A stretch of DNA of 64,000 bases from Lujinxingia litoralis. Lineage in GTDB: Bacteria > Myxococcota_A > Bradymonadia > Bradymonadales > Bradymonadaceae. Each line of letters begins with the position of its first letter. The stretch's first letter is position 1. Positions 10,302 to 19,125 of this stretch are shown in pieces. The stretch lies in NCBI RefSeq assembly GCF_003260125.1, contig NZ_QHKO01000013.1:1-64000 (forward strand). Reading direction: 5' to 3'. The position numbers and the translations under genes are program-made. A model generated the notes under the pieces. The model saw only the letters and a list, made by a program, of their open reading frames with translations. It had not been told where the DNA came from and did not search any database.

Positions 10302-10316
10302 ACATCATCATGATGT
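10302..10316. promoter_or_regulatory. Palindrome ACATCAT-C-ATGATGT, possible activator site
   Basis: A perfect 7-bp inverted repeat around one central base. It lies about 73 bases upstream of the predicted prkA transcription start. That is a sensible place for a bacterial enhancer-binding-protein site. No second copy was seen nearby. Confidence 0.4.
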
Positions 10317-10463
10317 GCGATGCCAGCAGACTAGGAGACATCGCCTCCAGGCGAAACCCCTTTTCGAGCTTCACCCCCATGAGCATTCGCCATGGGATCA
10401 ACCCGGAGGCGAATCAACTCTATTTCGCCCCTACCTCCAGCAAGGACGAGTGCCCCGGTGAGC

Positions 10464-11147
10464 ATGTACACCATCCCTGACTTCGCCACCCTGCGGCGTA
10501 CACTTGATCGTCTCTACACTCGCTACAGCCCACCACGACAGGGCGAGTCCGATGACATTCTGGGCACCCTGGTGCGTACGATCTTAAGTCAGCAGACCAC
10601 CCGAGAGGCCACGGATCAGGCCTTCGGCCAGCTCCTGGAGCACTTCGAGGCCGACTTCCACCGCATCGCTCACGCCCCCTCCCACATCGTTGAAGATCGT
10701 ATCCGCCGGGCCGGTCTGGCCTCCCAGAAGGCTCGCCGCATCCAGGCTTTGCTGCGCCAGATTCATCAAGAACGCGGGCAGTACACCCTGGAGCATCTGC
10801 ACCAGATGGAGCCCGACCAGGCGCGTGCCTACCTTTTGAAATTCAAGGGCGTCGGCCCCAAAACTGCCGCCTTCACGCTGATGGCCGCTGCACGCATGCC
10901 CCTCTTCCCCATGGATACCCACATCTTCCGGATCTTCGAACGCCTGCGCTGGCTGGATCCCGCCCTTGGCGACGACGCGGCTCACCAGACCATGCAGGCG
11001 CTCATCCCCCCCGCCGATCGCCTGCCGGCACATATGGCACTGGTAGCCCATGGCCGTACCACCTGCCGGGCTCGAAACCCGCGCTGCGACGAGTGCCCCC
11101 TGACGGAAGATTGCCCCTTCGGCCAGCAGCTCCTGACCGAAGGCTAA
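10464..11147 (+). CDS. nth: Endonuclease III-like HhH-GPD DNA glycosylase with 4Fe-4S cluster
   Basis: About 227 residues. The helix-hairpin-helix reads FKGVGPKTAAF, with the catalytic Lys near 133. The active-site Asp (about 151) lies in PMDTHIFR. The C-terminal cluster loop is C-x6-C-x2-C-x5-C (Cys 201, 208, 211, 217), exactly the endonuclease III spacing. It removes oxidised pyrimidines in base excision repair. It diverges somewhat from E. coli Nth (LLKFKG rather than LPGVG, and FTLMAA), so a family sister with related specificity is possible. A GTG at 10458, better spaced from AAGGA at 10442, is an alternative start. A longer upstream frame has no ribosome site. Confidence 0.85.
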   Translation: MYTIPDFATLRRTLDRLYTRYSPPRQGESDDILGTLVRTILSQQTTREATDQAFGQLLEHFEADFHRIAHAPSHIVEDRIRRAGLASQKARRIQALLRQIHQERGQYTLEHLHQMEPDQARAYLLKFKGVGPKTAAFTLMAAARMPLFPMDTHIFRIFERLRWLDPALGDDAAHQTMQALIPPADRLPAHMALVAHGRTTCRARNPRCDECPLTEDCPFGQQLLTEG

Positions 11148-11151
11148 CCCT

Positions 11152-11562
11152 TCACGGCTGCTGGCGGCGCTGGGTCAACTCCAGCAACACGCGCCCGGTA
11201 TCGGCCGGATGCATAAAGGTGATGAGCTTGCCGTGGGCGCCATCGATCGGCTCCTCGCTGAGCAGGCGCACACCGGCCTCCTCCATGCGCGCGCGCCAGG
11301 CCTCAATATCATCACACCCCAGCGCAATATGGTGAATTCCCTCCCCCTTCTTCTCCAGAAAACGCGCGATGGGGCTCTCCTCATGGAGGGGCTCCAGAAG
11401 CTCGATTTTGGCCTCTCCGAGCCTGAAGAAAGCGACCTTCACGCCCTGACTCTCCACCACTTCGGTCCCCTCATAGGCCAGGCCCAGCACATCGCGATAT
11501 AGAACTGAACTGGCCTCCACCGAGCGCACAGCAATGCCAATATGATCGATCTTCTCCAACAT
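11152..11562 (-). CDS. mce: Methylmalonyl-CoA epimerase (VOC superfamily)
   Basis: A 136-residue single-chain glyoxalase/VOC fold. Metal-ligand and family motifs are KIDHIGIAV at the N-terminus, AKIELLEPL, GIHHIALGCDDI and a final GRVLLELTQ. It interconverts (R)- and (S)-methylmalonyl-CoA in propionyl-CoA metabolism. Length and motif order match bacterial Mce. The ATG at 11562 is six bases after AGGGAG; the ATG seven codons earlier lacks such a site. It is convergent with the nth-like gene, only four bases apart. No mutase gene is adjacent. Confidence 0.9.
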   Translation of the reverse strand: MLEKIDHIGIAVRSVEASSVLYRDVLGLAYEGTEVVESQGVKVAFFRLGEAKIELLEPLHEESPIARFLEKKGEGIHHIALGCDDIEAWRARMEEAGVRLLSEEPIDGAHGKLITFMHPADTGRVLLELTQRRQQP

Positions 11563-11684
11563 GTTCACTCCCTGGGGTTGCATCCGCCGCGAAGCGGCCG
11601 CGTTGCGGGGAGATCCTCACGCATGCTAACCTCTCGCCCGTCGCAAACCGTCAACTGAGACCTTTCTTTCTTCCGGACTGGCCG

Positions 11685-12161
11685 GTGTCTACTTACGAGA
11701 TCACCCATACCATTCGACTGCCTGCTGAGCATCCCGCGCCGCTCGATGCACTCGGTGATTTCTTTGTCCACAACGGTTACATGCCCCGTCCCTCCGAGGA
11801 CGCTGAGCTCATGCTAACCCGGGGCACCCCGGGGGCTGGATGGCGCACCTCTGAGATGAGCGGGCTGGGAACCGAACTTCGCCTGCAGGCGCTCCAAGAA
11901 GAAGTACAAGCGCACTACATCATCGACGTACGGGGCCAGCGGCTCAACGACACCGAGCGGGCCTTCTGGAAACGTGAAGTCCGTGCCGCCGAAGCCTTCC
12001 TGACCGACCCCGAACAACTCGTCGATGTACGTGACCAGGAGCAGCAGCGCGCCCGAATCGCTCGTAGACGGATGCGCCGCGGCGGCCTGACCGCGGCCAT
12101 CGCGACCGCATTTATCGTATCCGCCCTCTTCTTTCTCATTAGCCAACTAGGGCTCGTCTAA
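11685..12161 (+). CDS. Hypothetical tail-anchored membrane protein
   Basis: A 158-residue protein. Its soluble N-terminal part (1-120) is followed by a basic run, RARIARRRMRRG, and one hydrophobic segment (about 133-153) at the extreme C-terminus. That is a tail-anchor arrangement with the body in the cytoplasm. No known domain is visible. The start is a GTG at 11685. The gene lies 38 bases before the FHA protein gene on the same strand, so the two are probably cotranscribed. Both end in a single C-terminal membrane helix, which hints at a shared membrane complex (inference). Confidence 0.65.
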   Translation: MSTYEITHTIRLPAEHPAPLDALGDFFVHNGYMPRPSEDAELMLTRGTPGAGWRTSEMSGLGTELRLQALQEEVQAHYIIDVRGQRLNDTERAFWKREVRAAEAFLTDPEQLVDVRDQEQQRARIARRRMRRGGLTAAIATAFIVSALFFLISQLGLV

Positions 12162-12199
12162 GCCTAGCGCCGTTTGGCATACCACCTCTGGAGGTATGC

Positions 12200-13180
12200 A
12201 TGCGCCGTCTCCACATCTCGATTCAAACCTCTGATGGCAAGCGCGCTCGCCAAGCCATCGCCGATCATTTTCCCTTCCGGCTGGGCCGTCAGCTCGATAA
12301 CGACCTCCCCATCCCATTTACCAGCATCTCCGGCCGCCACTTAAGCATCGACCTGCAGGGCGAACAGATCCTGGTCACCGATCTGGGGAGCACCAACGGC
12401 ACCTTCATTGGCACCCATCGGCTCAGCTCACATCATCCCACCGCCGTCGCCCAGCATCACCCCCTGCGCATCGGCGACCTGACGCTGAACATGCACCTGG
12501 TCGACGCCTCCAACGAGCCTTATACCACGGCGCAATCCGCCACCTCACTGCATCAGCAGGTCCATCACGCCCTCGATGAGAGCGACGCCTCGGAGCTGCA
12601 GGCCTTCTTCGAAATTCTGAGCGGTCCGGGCAGCGGACGGCGCTTTGCTCTGGGCGGCGAGGCCCGCATCACGCTGGGAGGAAGCCGCGAGGCGTCCATC
12701 TGTCTGCCGGACGCCTCGCTCCCGGACCAGGTGGCCACCGTGCACACCGAGGCCTCCCGATACATCCTCACCCCGCTGGGCACCGCCGAGCTTCTCCTGG
12801 ACCAGCAGCCCGTGCAGAGCCCGACCCCGGTTGCCAGTGGGGCCCGTCTGCAAATCGGCAGCTGTGAACTCCTGCTCTACGATCCTCTCGAAGCTCTGGT
12901 GGCTCCCCGCAACCTTCCCAGCCCTGCCTCTCGCCCCACCGTAAACCTCTCCGAGGAGCAGACAGCTCCCCCTCCGACCACGGATTCACCCGCTCCAGAG
13001 ACTTCCCCGCCTCCCCCGGAGCCCGACGCCGCCCCGGCTCGGGCGAGCACCGAGCGCAAACCCACCGCGCTCTCACTGAGCGCTCCGGCCCGGCCACGGT
13101 TAGGCCTGGAGCACCTTCTTTTAGCCGGCGGCCTGGTGCTTTTTGCTGCAACTGGCGCCCTGCTATGGGCCTTTCTCTAG
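12200..13180 (+). CDS. FHA-domain protein, membrane anchored
   Basis: A 326-residue protein. An N-terminal forkhead-associated domain shows all key residues: RLGR, the SGRHLSI phosphothreonine loop and LGSTNGTFI. A second, weaker FHA-like region covers about 136-235 (FEILSGPGSGRRFAL, GSREASICLPD) but lacks a clear SGRH or STNG loop. A Pro/Ala-rich linker leads to a single C-terminal membrane helix, so both domains should face the cytoplasm. FHA domains bind phosphothreonine made by Ser/Thr kinases; a kinase of that class is encoded at 28815-30410. The ATG follows GGAGGT. Confidence 0.85.
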   Translation: MRRLHISIQTSDGKRARQAIADHFPFRLGRQLDNDLPIPFTSISGRHLSIDLQGEQILVTDLGSTNGTFIGTHRLSSHHPTAVAQHHPLRIGDLTLNMHLVDASNEPYTTAQSATSLHQQVHHALDESDASELQAFFEILSGPGSGRRFALGGEARITLGGSREASICLPDASLPDQVATVHTEASRYILTPLGTAELLLDQQPVQSPTPVASGARLQIGSCELLLYDPLEALVAPRNLPSPASRPTVNLSEEQTAPPPTTDSPAPETSPPPPEPDAAPARASTERKPTALSLSAPARPRLGLEHLLLAGGLVLFAATGALLWAFL

Positions 13181-13195
13181 CCCGGATACAGGAAA

Positions 13196-13219
13196 AGCCC
13201 GACGCAGACGCGTCGGGCT
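13196..13219. terminator. Convergent hairpin terminator between FHA gene and frr
   Basis: A 10-bp perfect stem (13196-13205 with 13210-13219) and a 4-base loop. The minus-strand copy is followed by TTTT, so it best terminates the rpsB-tsf-pyrH-frr transcript. It may also serve the FHA gene. Confidence 0.8.
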
Positions 13220-13269
13220 CTCTTCGTAGACCACAGCCGGGAGCAACCAAGTGCCGCTCCCTTGTACCC

Positions 13270-13827
13270 TCAGACTTCCACGATCTCGGCTTCCTTTTTC
13301 GCCAGCATCGCGTCGATCTTGTTGGCAAACTCCTCGGTCAGGCTATTGATCTTCTCATAGCCCTTGTGCATCTCGTCTTCGGTGATCTCGGAGTCTTTCT
13401 CCAGCTGCTTGACCATATCATTGGCATCGCGGCGCTGGTTGCGCAGCGCGATCTTATGGTCTTCCCCCGTGCGACGGGCGACCTTCACCAGCTCCTGACG
13501 ACGTTCCCCGGTCAGCGCGGGAATGGGCACCCGGATCAGCGTACCGTCGTTGGAAGGGTTCAACCCCAGGTCCGACATCTGAATGGCCTTCTCAATGTCG
13601 GAGATAATGTTCTTCTCCCAGGGCTGAATGGTGATCAGCCGGGGCTCCGGCACACGCAGGGTGGCCACCTGGCTCAGCGGCGAGGGCGAGCCGTAGTAGT
13701 CCACGCGTACGCCATCGAGCATGTTGACGTTGGCCCGACCGGTACGGATCTTGGTCAGCTCGCGACGCAGCTTGTCGAGCGTCTGTTCATAATCGCTGCG
13801 CAGACCATCGATGACTTCCTGAACCAT
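13270..13827 (-). CDS. frr: Ribosome recycling factor
   Basis: A 185-residue RRF of exact family length. Conserved motifs are LRTGRANVNMLD (here KIRTGRANVNML), VDYYGSPSPLSQVA, SDLGLNPSNDGTLIRVPIP, LTGERRQELVK and the C-terminal KEAEIVEV. With EF-G it splits post-termination ribosomes. The ATG has GAGGAAG upstream. It is the last gene of the conserved rpsB-tsf-pyrH-frr run. A 96-base gap to pyrH contains a 7-bp hairpin, CGCCGGG (13868-13874) with CCCGGCG (13886-13892), which has no T tract. Confidence 0.97.
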   Translation of the reverse strand: MVQEVIDGLRSDYEQTLDKLRRELTKIRTGRANVNMLDGVRVDYYGSPSPLSQVATLRVPEPRLITIQPWEKNIISDIEKAIQMSDLGLNPSNDGTLIRVPIPALTGERRQELVKVARRTGEDHKIALRNQRRDANDMVKQLEKDSEITEDEMHKGYEKINSLTEEFANKIDAMLAKKEAEIVEV

Positions 13828-13923
13828 TTTATCTTCCTCTCATCACATAACAGGCCGTCGCTACACACGCCGGGGAATCTCTTCACCCGGCGCGCTTTGA
13901 CGAGCCCGTAATCGTCGGCGTGG

Positions 13924-14646
13924 TTACCTGGGATTGGGACAAATCAGCGTCCCCAGATCTTCACCCTCAATCACCCGCTTGATGTTCCCGGCCTGATTCA
14001 GATCAAACACGATGATCGGCAGGTCGTTCTCCATGCACAGGCTGATCGCGGTGGAGTCCATCACGCGGAGATTCTTCGACAAGACATCGAGGTAAGTCAA
14101 CCGCTCAAAGCGTACGGCCTCGGGGTTTTGACGCGGATCGCTGTCGTAGACCCCGTCGACGTTGGTGGCCTTGAGAATAACTTCGGCCTGGACCTCCATC
14201 GCCCGCAGCGCCGCCGCGGTATCGGTGGTGAAGTAGGGATTACCGGTGCCGGCGCCAAAGATCACCACTCGCCCCTTCTCCAGGTGACGCGTGGCCCGAC
14301 GGCGAATGTAAGGCTCGGCGATCTCTTTGATTTCCAGCGCGGTCTGCAGCCGGGTGGGCACCCCCAGGCGCTCAATGGCGTCCTGCAGCGCGATCCCGTT
14401 CATCACCGTGGCCAACATCCCCATATAATCGGCCGAGGTGCGGTCCATTCCGGCCGTACTTCCGGCCACCCCGCGGAAGATGTTTCCTCCGCCGATGACG
14501 ATCGCCACCTCGATCCCCATGCGCTGAAGCTCGGCGATCTCCCCGGCAAAGGTTTCCAGGGTATGTGGCGAGATTCCATAGCCCTGCTCCCCCTGAAGGG
14601 CTTCCCCGGAGAGTTTGATCAGGACTCGTTTGTAATTGGCGGACAT
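13924..14646 (-). CDS. pyrH: UMP kinase
   Basis: A 240-residue bacterial UMP kinase of the amino-acid-kinase fold. Key segments are KRVLIKLSGEAL at the N-terminus (phosphate-binding lysine), VIGGGNIFRG, DYMGMLATVMN, FGAGTGNPYFTTDTAAALRA and ATNVDGVYDSDP. It phosphorylates UMP to UDP with ATP as a hexamer and is allosterically tuned by GTP and UTP. I chose the ATG at 14646, which has AGGAGC upstream; the extension of 21 residues to 14709 lacks support. A terminator hairpin lies just upstream (14719-14747), so pyrH transcription must either read through it or start in between. Confidence 0.95.
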   Translation of the reverse strand: MSANYKRVLIKLSGEALQGEQGYGISPHTLETFAGEIAELQRMGIEVAIVIGGGNIFRGVAGSTAGMDRTSADYMGMLATVMNGIALQDAIERLGVPTRLQTALEIKEIAEPYIRRRATRHLEKGRVVIFGAGTGNPYFTTDTAAALRAMEVQAEVILKATNVDGVYDSDPRQNPEAVRFERLTYLDVLSKNLRVMDSTAISLCMENDLPIIVFDLNQAGNIKRVIEGEDLGTLICPNPR

Positions 14647-14718
14647 GCTCGCTCCTGCATCTGGCAGCGCCCGTTGCGTATCGCGCAGGCCCTCCCAAAA
14701 GTGTGGCATCGAATGGGC

Positions 14719-14747
14719 AAAAAAAAGGGCGCCCGGCGGGCGCCCTT
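14719..14747 (-). terminator. Terminator after tsf, before pyrH
   Basis: A 10-bp perfect stem, AAGGGCGCCC / GGGCGCCCTT (14725-14734 with 14738-14747), with a 3-base loop. On the minus strand a run of seven or more T residues follows. It sits between tsf and pyrH inside an otherwise conserved operon. Confidence 0.88.
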
Positions 14748-14754
14748 CTCAGTG

Positions 14755-15666
14755 TCAGGAGCCGCGCAACTGCTCTGCGACTTCTTCACTCAGGCTCTTC
14801 TCTTCTTTGGTGATCCCCTCACCCACCTCGAAGCGAACGAAGCTAGCCACCGAGGCACCATCGACCGTCTTGACGAACTCACCGACGGTCTTGTCGGAGT
14901 CCTTGACGAAGGCCTGGCTCAGCAGCACGCTCTCGGCACGCCACTTTTTGATCTGACCGGTGAGCATGCGCTCAATGATCTCGGCGGGCTTGCCGGTCTC
15001 GGCAGCGCGCGCGGCCAGGATCTCTTTGTGCGCGGCTTCGGCTTCGGCCGGGATATCTTCGTCGCGCAGGTACCCGGGCTTCATCGCCGCGATGTGCATC
15101 GCCACATCACGAGCCACTTCGCCGGCCTTGTCGGTGTCGGCACCGGCCGGGGTTTCGAGCATGACCATCACGCCCAGCTGATCGCCGGCATGGATGTAGG
15201 GGCCGATCACGCCGTTTTCAACCGTGTAGCGCACGAAGCGACGAACTTTGATGTTCTCGCCAATCGTCGCGATCTGCTCGGTGATGTACTCGGCCACCGA
15301 CTTGTCGCCATCGGCGATCGTGGCGTCTTCAAGCGCTTCGATCGTCTCCACACCCGACTCACCGATGGTCTTGGCGATACGCTGCACAAAGGCCATGAAC
15401 TGATCGTTGCGAGCCACAAAGTCGGTCTCGCAGTTGACTTCAACCATCACCGCTTCGGTGGCGTCGTCGTTGGTCCAGATCTGGACCAGACCTTCGGCCG
15501 CGGTGCGGGAGGCCTTCTTGGCGGCAGCCGCCGAGCCCTTCTTCTGCAGGTAAAGCAGGGCCTCTTCCAGGTTACCGTTGGTTTCCTGGAGGGCTTTTTT
15601 GCAGTCCATCATGCCGGCGCCCGACATCTCGCGCAGCTTTTTGACTTCCTGGGCAGAAATCGACAT
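14755..15666 (-). CDS. tsf: Elongation factor Ts
   Basis: A 303-residue EF-Ts. Visible motifs are the N-terminal UBA-like segment with LREMSGAGMMDCKKAL, the core NCETDFVARND and, in the C-terminal part, an N/C-subdomain region rich in Glu. It is the nucleotide exchange factor for EF-Tu and releases GDP. Length is typical for proteobacteria. The ATG has AAGGAG eight bases upstream. It follows rpsB after 102 bases that contain a terminator-like 13-bp hairpin (15711-15751). A second terminator follows the gene. Confidence 0.97.
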   Translation of the reverse strand: MSISAQEVKKLREMSGAGMMDCKKALQETNGNLEEALLYLQKKGSAAAAKKASRTAAEGLVQIWTNDDATEAVMVEVNCETDFVARNDQFMAFVQRIAKTIGESGVETIEALEDATIADGDKSVAEYITEQIATIGENIKVRRFVRYTVENGVIGPYIHAGDQLGVMVMLETPAGADTDKAGEVARDVAMHIAAMKPGYLRDEDIPAEAEAAHKEILAARAAETGKPAEIIERMLTGQIKKWRAESVLLSQAFVKDSDKTVGEFVKTVDGASVASFVRFEVGEGITKEEKSLSEEVAEQLRGS

Positions 15667-15706
15667 CTTCGCTCCTTACGCTCGTCTTCGCTTCTGAATT
15701 ACTTAT

Positions 15707-15751
15707 AAAAACGCGCACTTAGACTCCAACAATCCCCATCTAAGTGCGCGT
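15707..15751 (-). terminator. rpsB-tsf intergenic hairpin (terminator/attenuator)
   Basis: A 13-bp perfect stem (15711-15723 with 15739-15751) and a 15-base loop. On the minus strand it ends in TTTTT. It lies between rpsB and tsf. Partial termination here would set the S2 to EF-Ts ratio; attenuation between these genes is known in E. coli. Confidence 0.85.
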
Positions 15752-15768
15752 CTGCTGATGACTCAGAC

Positions 15769-16605
<837 letters not shown>

Positions 16606-17021
16606 GGTGTTGCTCCTGATGAGAAATTTGTTGTTCTTCCGCCTTCATCAACCGTCGGTTCCCACCCCGGCAAACGCGACCTCGCGCGCCGAAGCACCTG
16701 GGACCTTCGTCCGAAGGCGTGCAGATTTGGAGCCCCCCTTAGCACAGGGTTTTTCACCCGGCAAGCCCCGCCCTCACTTCATCGCCTCATCCCATCAAAA
16801 CCCCGGCCTCCCCGGTTAAATCTGATCTCATCAGGGGAGTTCGCCATCGCCCAAAGACGTGGCGCCCCCGCAGGCAAGGCCCCCTTATAGAGCGTCAGCG
16901 CCGGCATGTGCGCCGGTCGACTCTGTGGCCATGCCCCGGACGCCCCGCTTCTCCCCTGATTCGTGTTCGTGCCAGGCCAAGGAGAGGGGGCTGGCGCGCC
17001 AGCCCCCCCCCTTTTAATGGC
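16606..17021. other. rpsB leader and intergenic region
   Basis: About 415 bases without a gene. On the minus strand a TATAAG -10-like box lies at 16884-16889 with no good -35. A small perfect hairpin, CCTTCG-TC-CGAAGG, is at 16704-16717. An S2 autoregulatory leader is possible but I cannot match a known class. The distal end carries the terminator of the upstream gene. Confidence 0.4.
16986..17007. terminator. 22-bp perfect palindrome downstream of 17022-18380 gene
   Basis: GGGGGCTGGCG followed immediately by its reverse complement (11+11 bp, no spacer). It lies 15 bases after the stop codon of the minus-strand gene. No long T tract follows on that strand, so termination strength is uncertain. 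Confidence 0.6.
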
Positions 17022-18380
17022 TCATTCGGCGGTGCTTCCCTGCCCCTTAAGCACCAGCATGCCGGCGCCGGCACCGACCTGATTACTGCGCACGCTCACG
17101 CCCATCTCGGAGCCCACGACCACCTCGTCGTTGAGCGCCGCGGTCAAGAGCCCCTGCGTGCGGGTCACAAACTGGGAGGCACCCCAGTTGGCCGCATCGG
17201 CCAGGCGAGAGCCGGTGAATTCGACCTTTTCCAGGTCGAGAGACACCTGGCCATCTTCGACCTTCAGCGCCGAGACAGCCCGCCCGTCCATCGAGAAGCA
17301 ACCCCAGCCCGCCCCGTGGTTAAAGAGGCGGAAGTCCAGCCCCAGCGGCACCGCGCTTTCCGAGGCGCTGCCCACCTGCAGGCTATCCACCACCGCATAA
17401 GTGGGGCCGTCGCTGCGCTCGTCACCGGTGAGGCTGTAGCGCCGGGCGATCTTCTCTTCGCGCATGGCCAGGCGCACGCTCTCGACAATCAGGCCGGGCT
17501 GCACGCCCAGCGCCACGTTTTGCCCCTCGCTCAGGCTCAGCGCCGAGCTCAGCTTGGCGACATCGGAGCCGGGCGCATCGAGGTTGGTGCGCACGCCGAG
17601 GATCAGCGCATTGGAGCGGTTGTCGAGCTTAAAGAGAGTGGGGGCAAATTCCAGCCCGGCCACCCCGAAGTTGGGCATGGCGTAGCCGGCGATGCGCACC
17701 TTCGGAACCTCATCGGCCAGGCGTTCCTGCACCAGCCGCATCAACGCCGGCTCCAGGGTACGCGACCAGGTCGAGGGCAAGGACTCAATCGAGCCGGTGA
17801 TGCGCGGTGCCCCCATGCGCACCGCCGCCGGCGAGTCGAAGAAGATGGCGACCTCGCCATTGGCGTCGCGCTCCACGCTCAGGGGCACGGTCCAGTCCAC
17901 GCTTCCGCTCAGGGGACTGGATTGACGCCCCAGTACCGGAATCGTCACACCGAAATCACCGCCCCAATCCCCCTTCATGCGCACACAGGTGTCACAGGCC
18001 GAGGAGGCCTCCAACTCCACCTGCAAGCTGGGGCGCGCCACATTAAAGCTCACGCCCTGGGTGCCGCTGACCGGAAGAGTCCCTTCAAAGTCCAGCGTCT
18101 CACTGAGCACCGTGGAGAGCACCTTGTTGGCCAGGCCATTGACCATGTCCATGCGCAGGGCCATCGCCAGCTGGGGCTCGCCATGCACATCGAGTTCCCC
18201 CAGTCCCGATTCAGCCTGCACGGCCTGTTCGTAGTCGCTTTCGACGTCGCCACAGTTGGCCTGCGCCATCTCACAGCCGGTGCCCGCGCTCAGCGCCATG
18301 ACCGCGGCCACACAGGCCCCCATTCCCACCCCGGCGCCGCCAAACCAAGCCAGATTGTTTCGCCATGCTACCTTTTTCAT
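17022..18380 (-). CDS. Hypothetical exported protein
   Basis: A 452-residue protein. A lysine-containing N-terminus and a long hydrophobic segment (about 10-32) end near SAGTGCEMAQANC. This is a signal peptide, possibly with a poor lipobox. The mature protein is rich in beta-strand patterns with alternating hydrophobic residues and few charged clusters. It has no motif I recognise, although a lipid-binding barrel is conceivable. The upstream gene ends six bases before its ATG, so the two form one operon. A palindrome follows the stop. Function unknown. Confidence 0.7.
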   Translation of the reverse strand: MKKVAWRNNLAWFGGAGVGMGACVAAVMALSAGTGCEMAQANCGDVESDYEQAVQAESGLGELDVHGEPQLAMALRMDMVNGLANKVLSTVLSETLDFEGTLPVSGTQGVSFNVARPSLQVELEASSACDTCVRMKGDWGGDFGVTIPVLGRQSSPLSGSVDWTVPLSVERDANGEVAIFFDSPAAVRMGAPRITGSIESLPSTWSRTLEPALMRLVQERLADEVPKVRIAGYAMPNFGVAGLEFAPTLFKLDNRSNALILGVRTNLDAPGSDVAKLSSALSLSEGQNVALGVQPGLIVESVRLAMREEKIARRYSLTGDERSDGPTYAVVDSLQVGSASESAVPLGLDFRLFNHGAGWGCFSMDGRAVSALKVEDGQVSLDLEKVEFTGSRLADAANWGASQFVTRTQGLLTAALNDEVVVGSEMGVSVRSNQVGAGAGMLVLKGQGSTAE

Positions 18381-18386
18381 ACTGCC

Positions 18387-18851
18387 TTACTCCTCTTCAT
18401 CGGCGACCGATTCTTCGATCAACATCTCATCGACCTGGTCCCAGGGGTTGTCCTGGCCCAGAAGCTCGTCTTCGAGCAGCGCCCACAACTTCTCGTTTTC
18501 TTCTTCCAGCGCCCGAGCGCGCGCGGCCAGTTGCAGAAAATGCGCGCACTCCGCCTGGTTGGTCGCCCGGTGTACCAGAGCCCCGGCTTCGTCGTGAATC
18601 AGATAAAACCGCGTCTGACGCTCCACCTTCCAGCCCTGGGGCTCCTCGGGTATCGGTTGACGAATCTCGCGCAACTTCTCTTCAAACGCCTCTCGCCCCT
18701 CGCCTTTGAGACGCAGCCGGTCGCGGGCTTCTTTGCACAGGCACTTGTAATCGCCGCGATACTCTTTGCAGCGGGCCCAGGCGATCACACTCTTTTTAAG
18801 CGGGCATTGAATCGGAGCGTTGGTGCGGTCGTGATATCCAGCTTTTGACAT
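18387..18851 (-). CDS. Hypothetical cytoplasmic protein with Cys cluster and coiled coil
   Basis: A 154-residue protein. Cysteines sit in IQCPLKK, ARCKEYRG and KCLCKEA within the first 50 residues, a spacing that could hold zinc. A predicted coiled coil, QLAARARALEEENEKLWALL, and an acidic tail follow. The ATG at 18851 has GAGG five bases upstream; a longer frame to 18959 lacks one and adds an unlikely sequence. It is the first gene of a two-gene operon with the exported protein at 17022-18380. No known domain. Confidence 0.65.
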   Translation of the reverse strand: MSKAGYHDRTNAPIQCPLKKSVIAWARCKEYRGDYKCLCKEARDRLRLKGEGREAFEEKLREIRQPIPEEPQGWKVERQTRFYLIHDEAGALVHRATNQAECAHFLQLAARARALEEENEKLWALLEDELLGQDNPWDQVDEMLIEESVADEEE

Positions 18852-19125
18852 ACAGACCTCGCCAGGAAGGAAGATGTCGAATCGACGGACACGCCAGAAA
18901 GGGGCCGCAACCCGGCACGTGCACTGCCAGCGACGTACCTGATCGTAACCCGACACCACAAACCTACCGCGCCGGCCGCCCGGGCGGCAACCGCAGCCAG
19001 GGAGTCCGGGAGTTGGGACTGCCGGCGCATCAGCTGCGTTGCGCGCCGGTGCTCAGCATGTCACAACCCTGGACGCATGCGCGTGTTGGCGCGCCCATCA
19101 TCCCCCGACCGGCCCCGGCGACGGA

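Larger units (their letters stand above)
10141..10463. other. Divergent control region between prkA and nth-like gene
   Basis: About 320 bases without a gene. The half nearest prkA holds a sigma-54-type promoter candidate on the minus strand and a 15-base palindrome. I find no clear sigma-70 boxes for the plus-strand nth-like gene. Confidence 0.6.
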
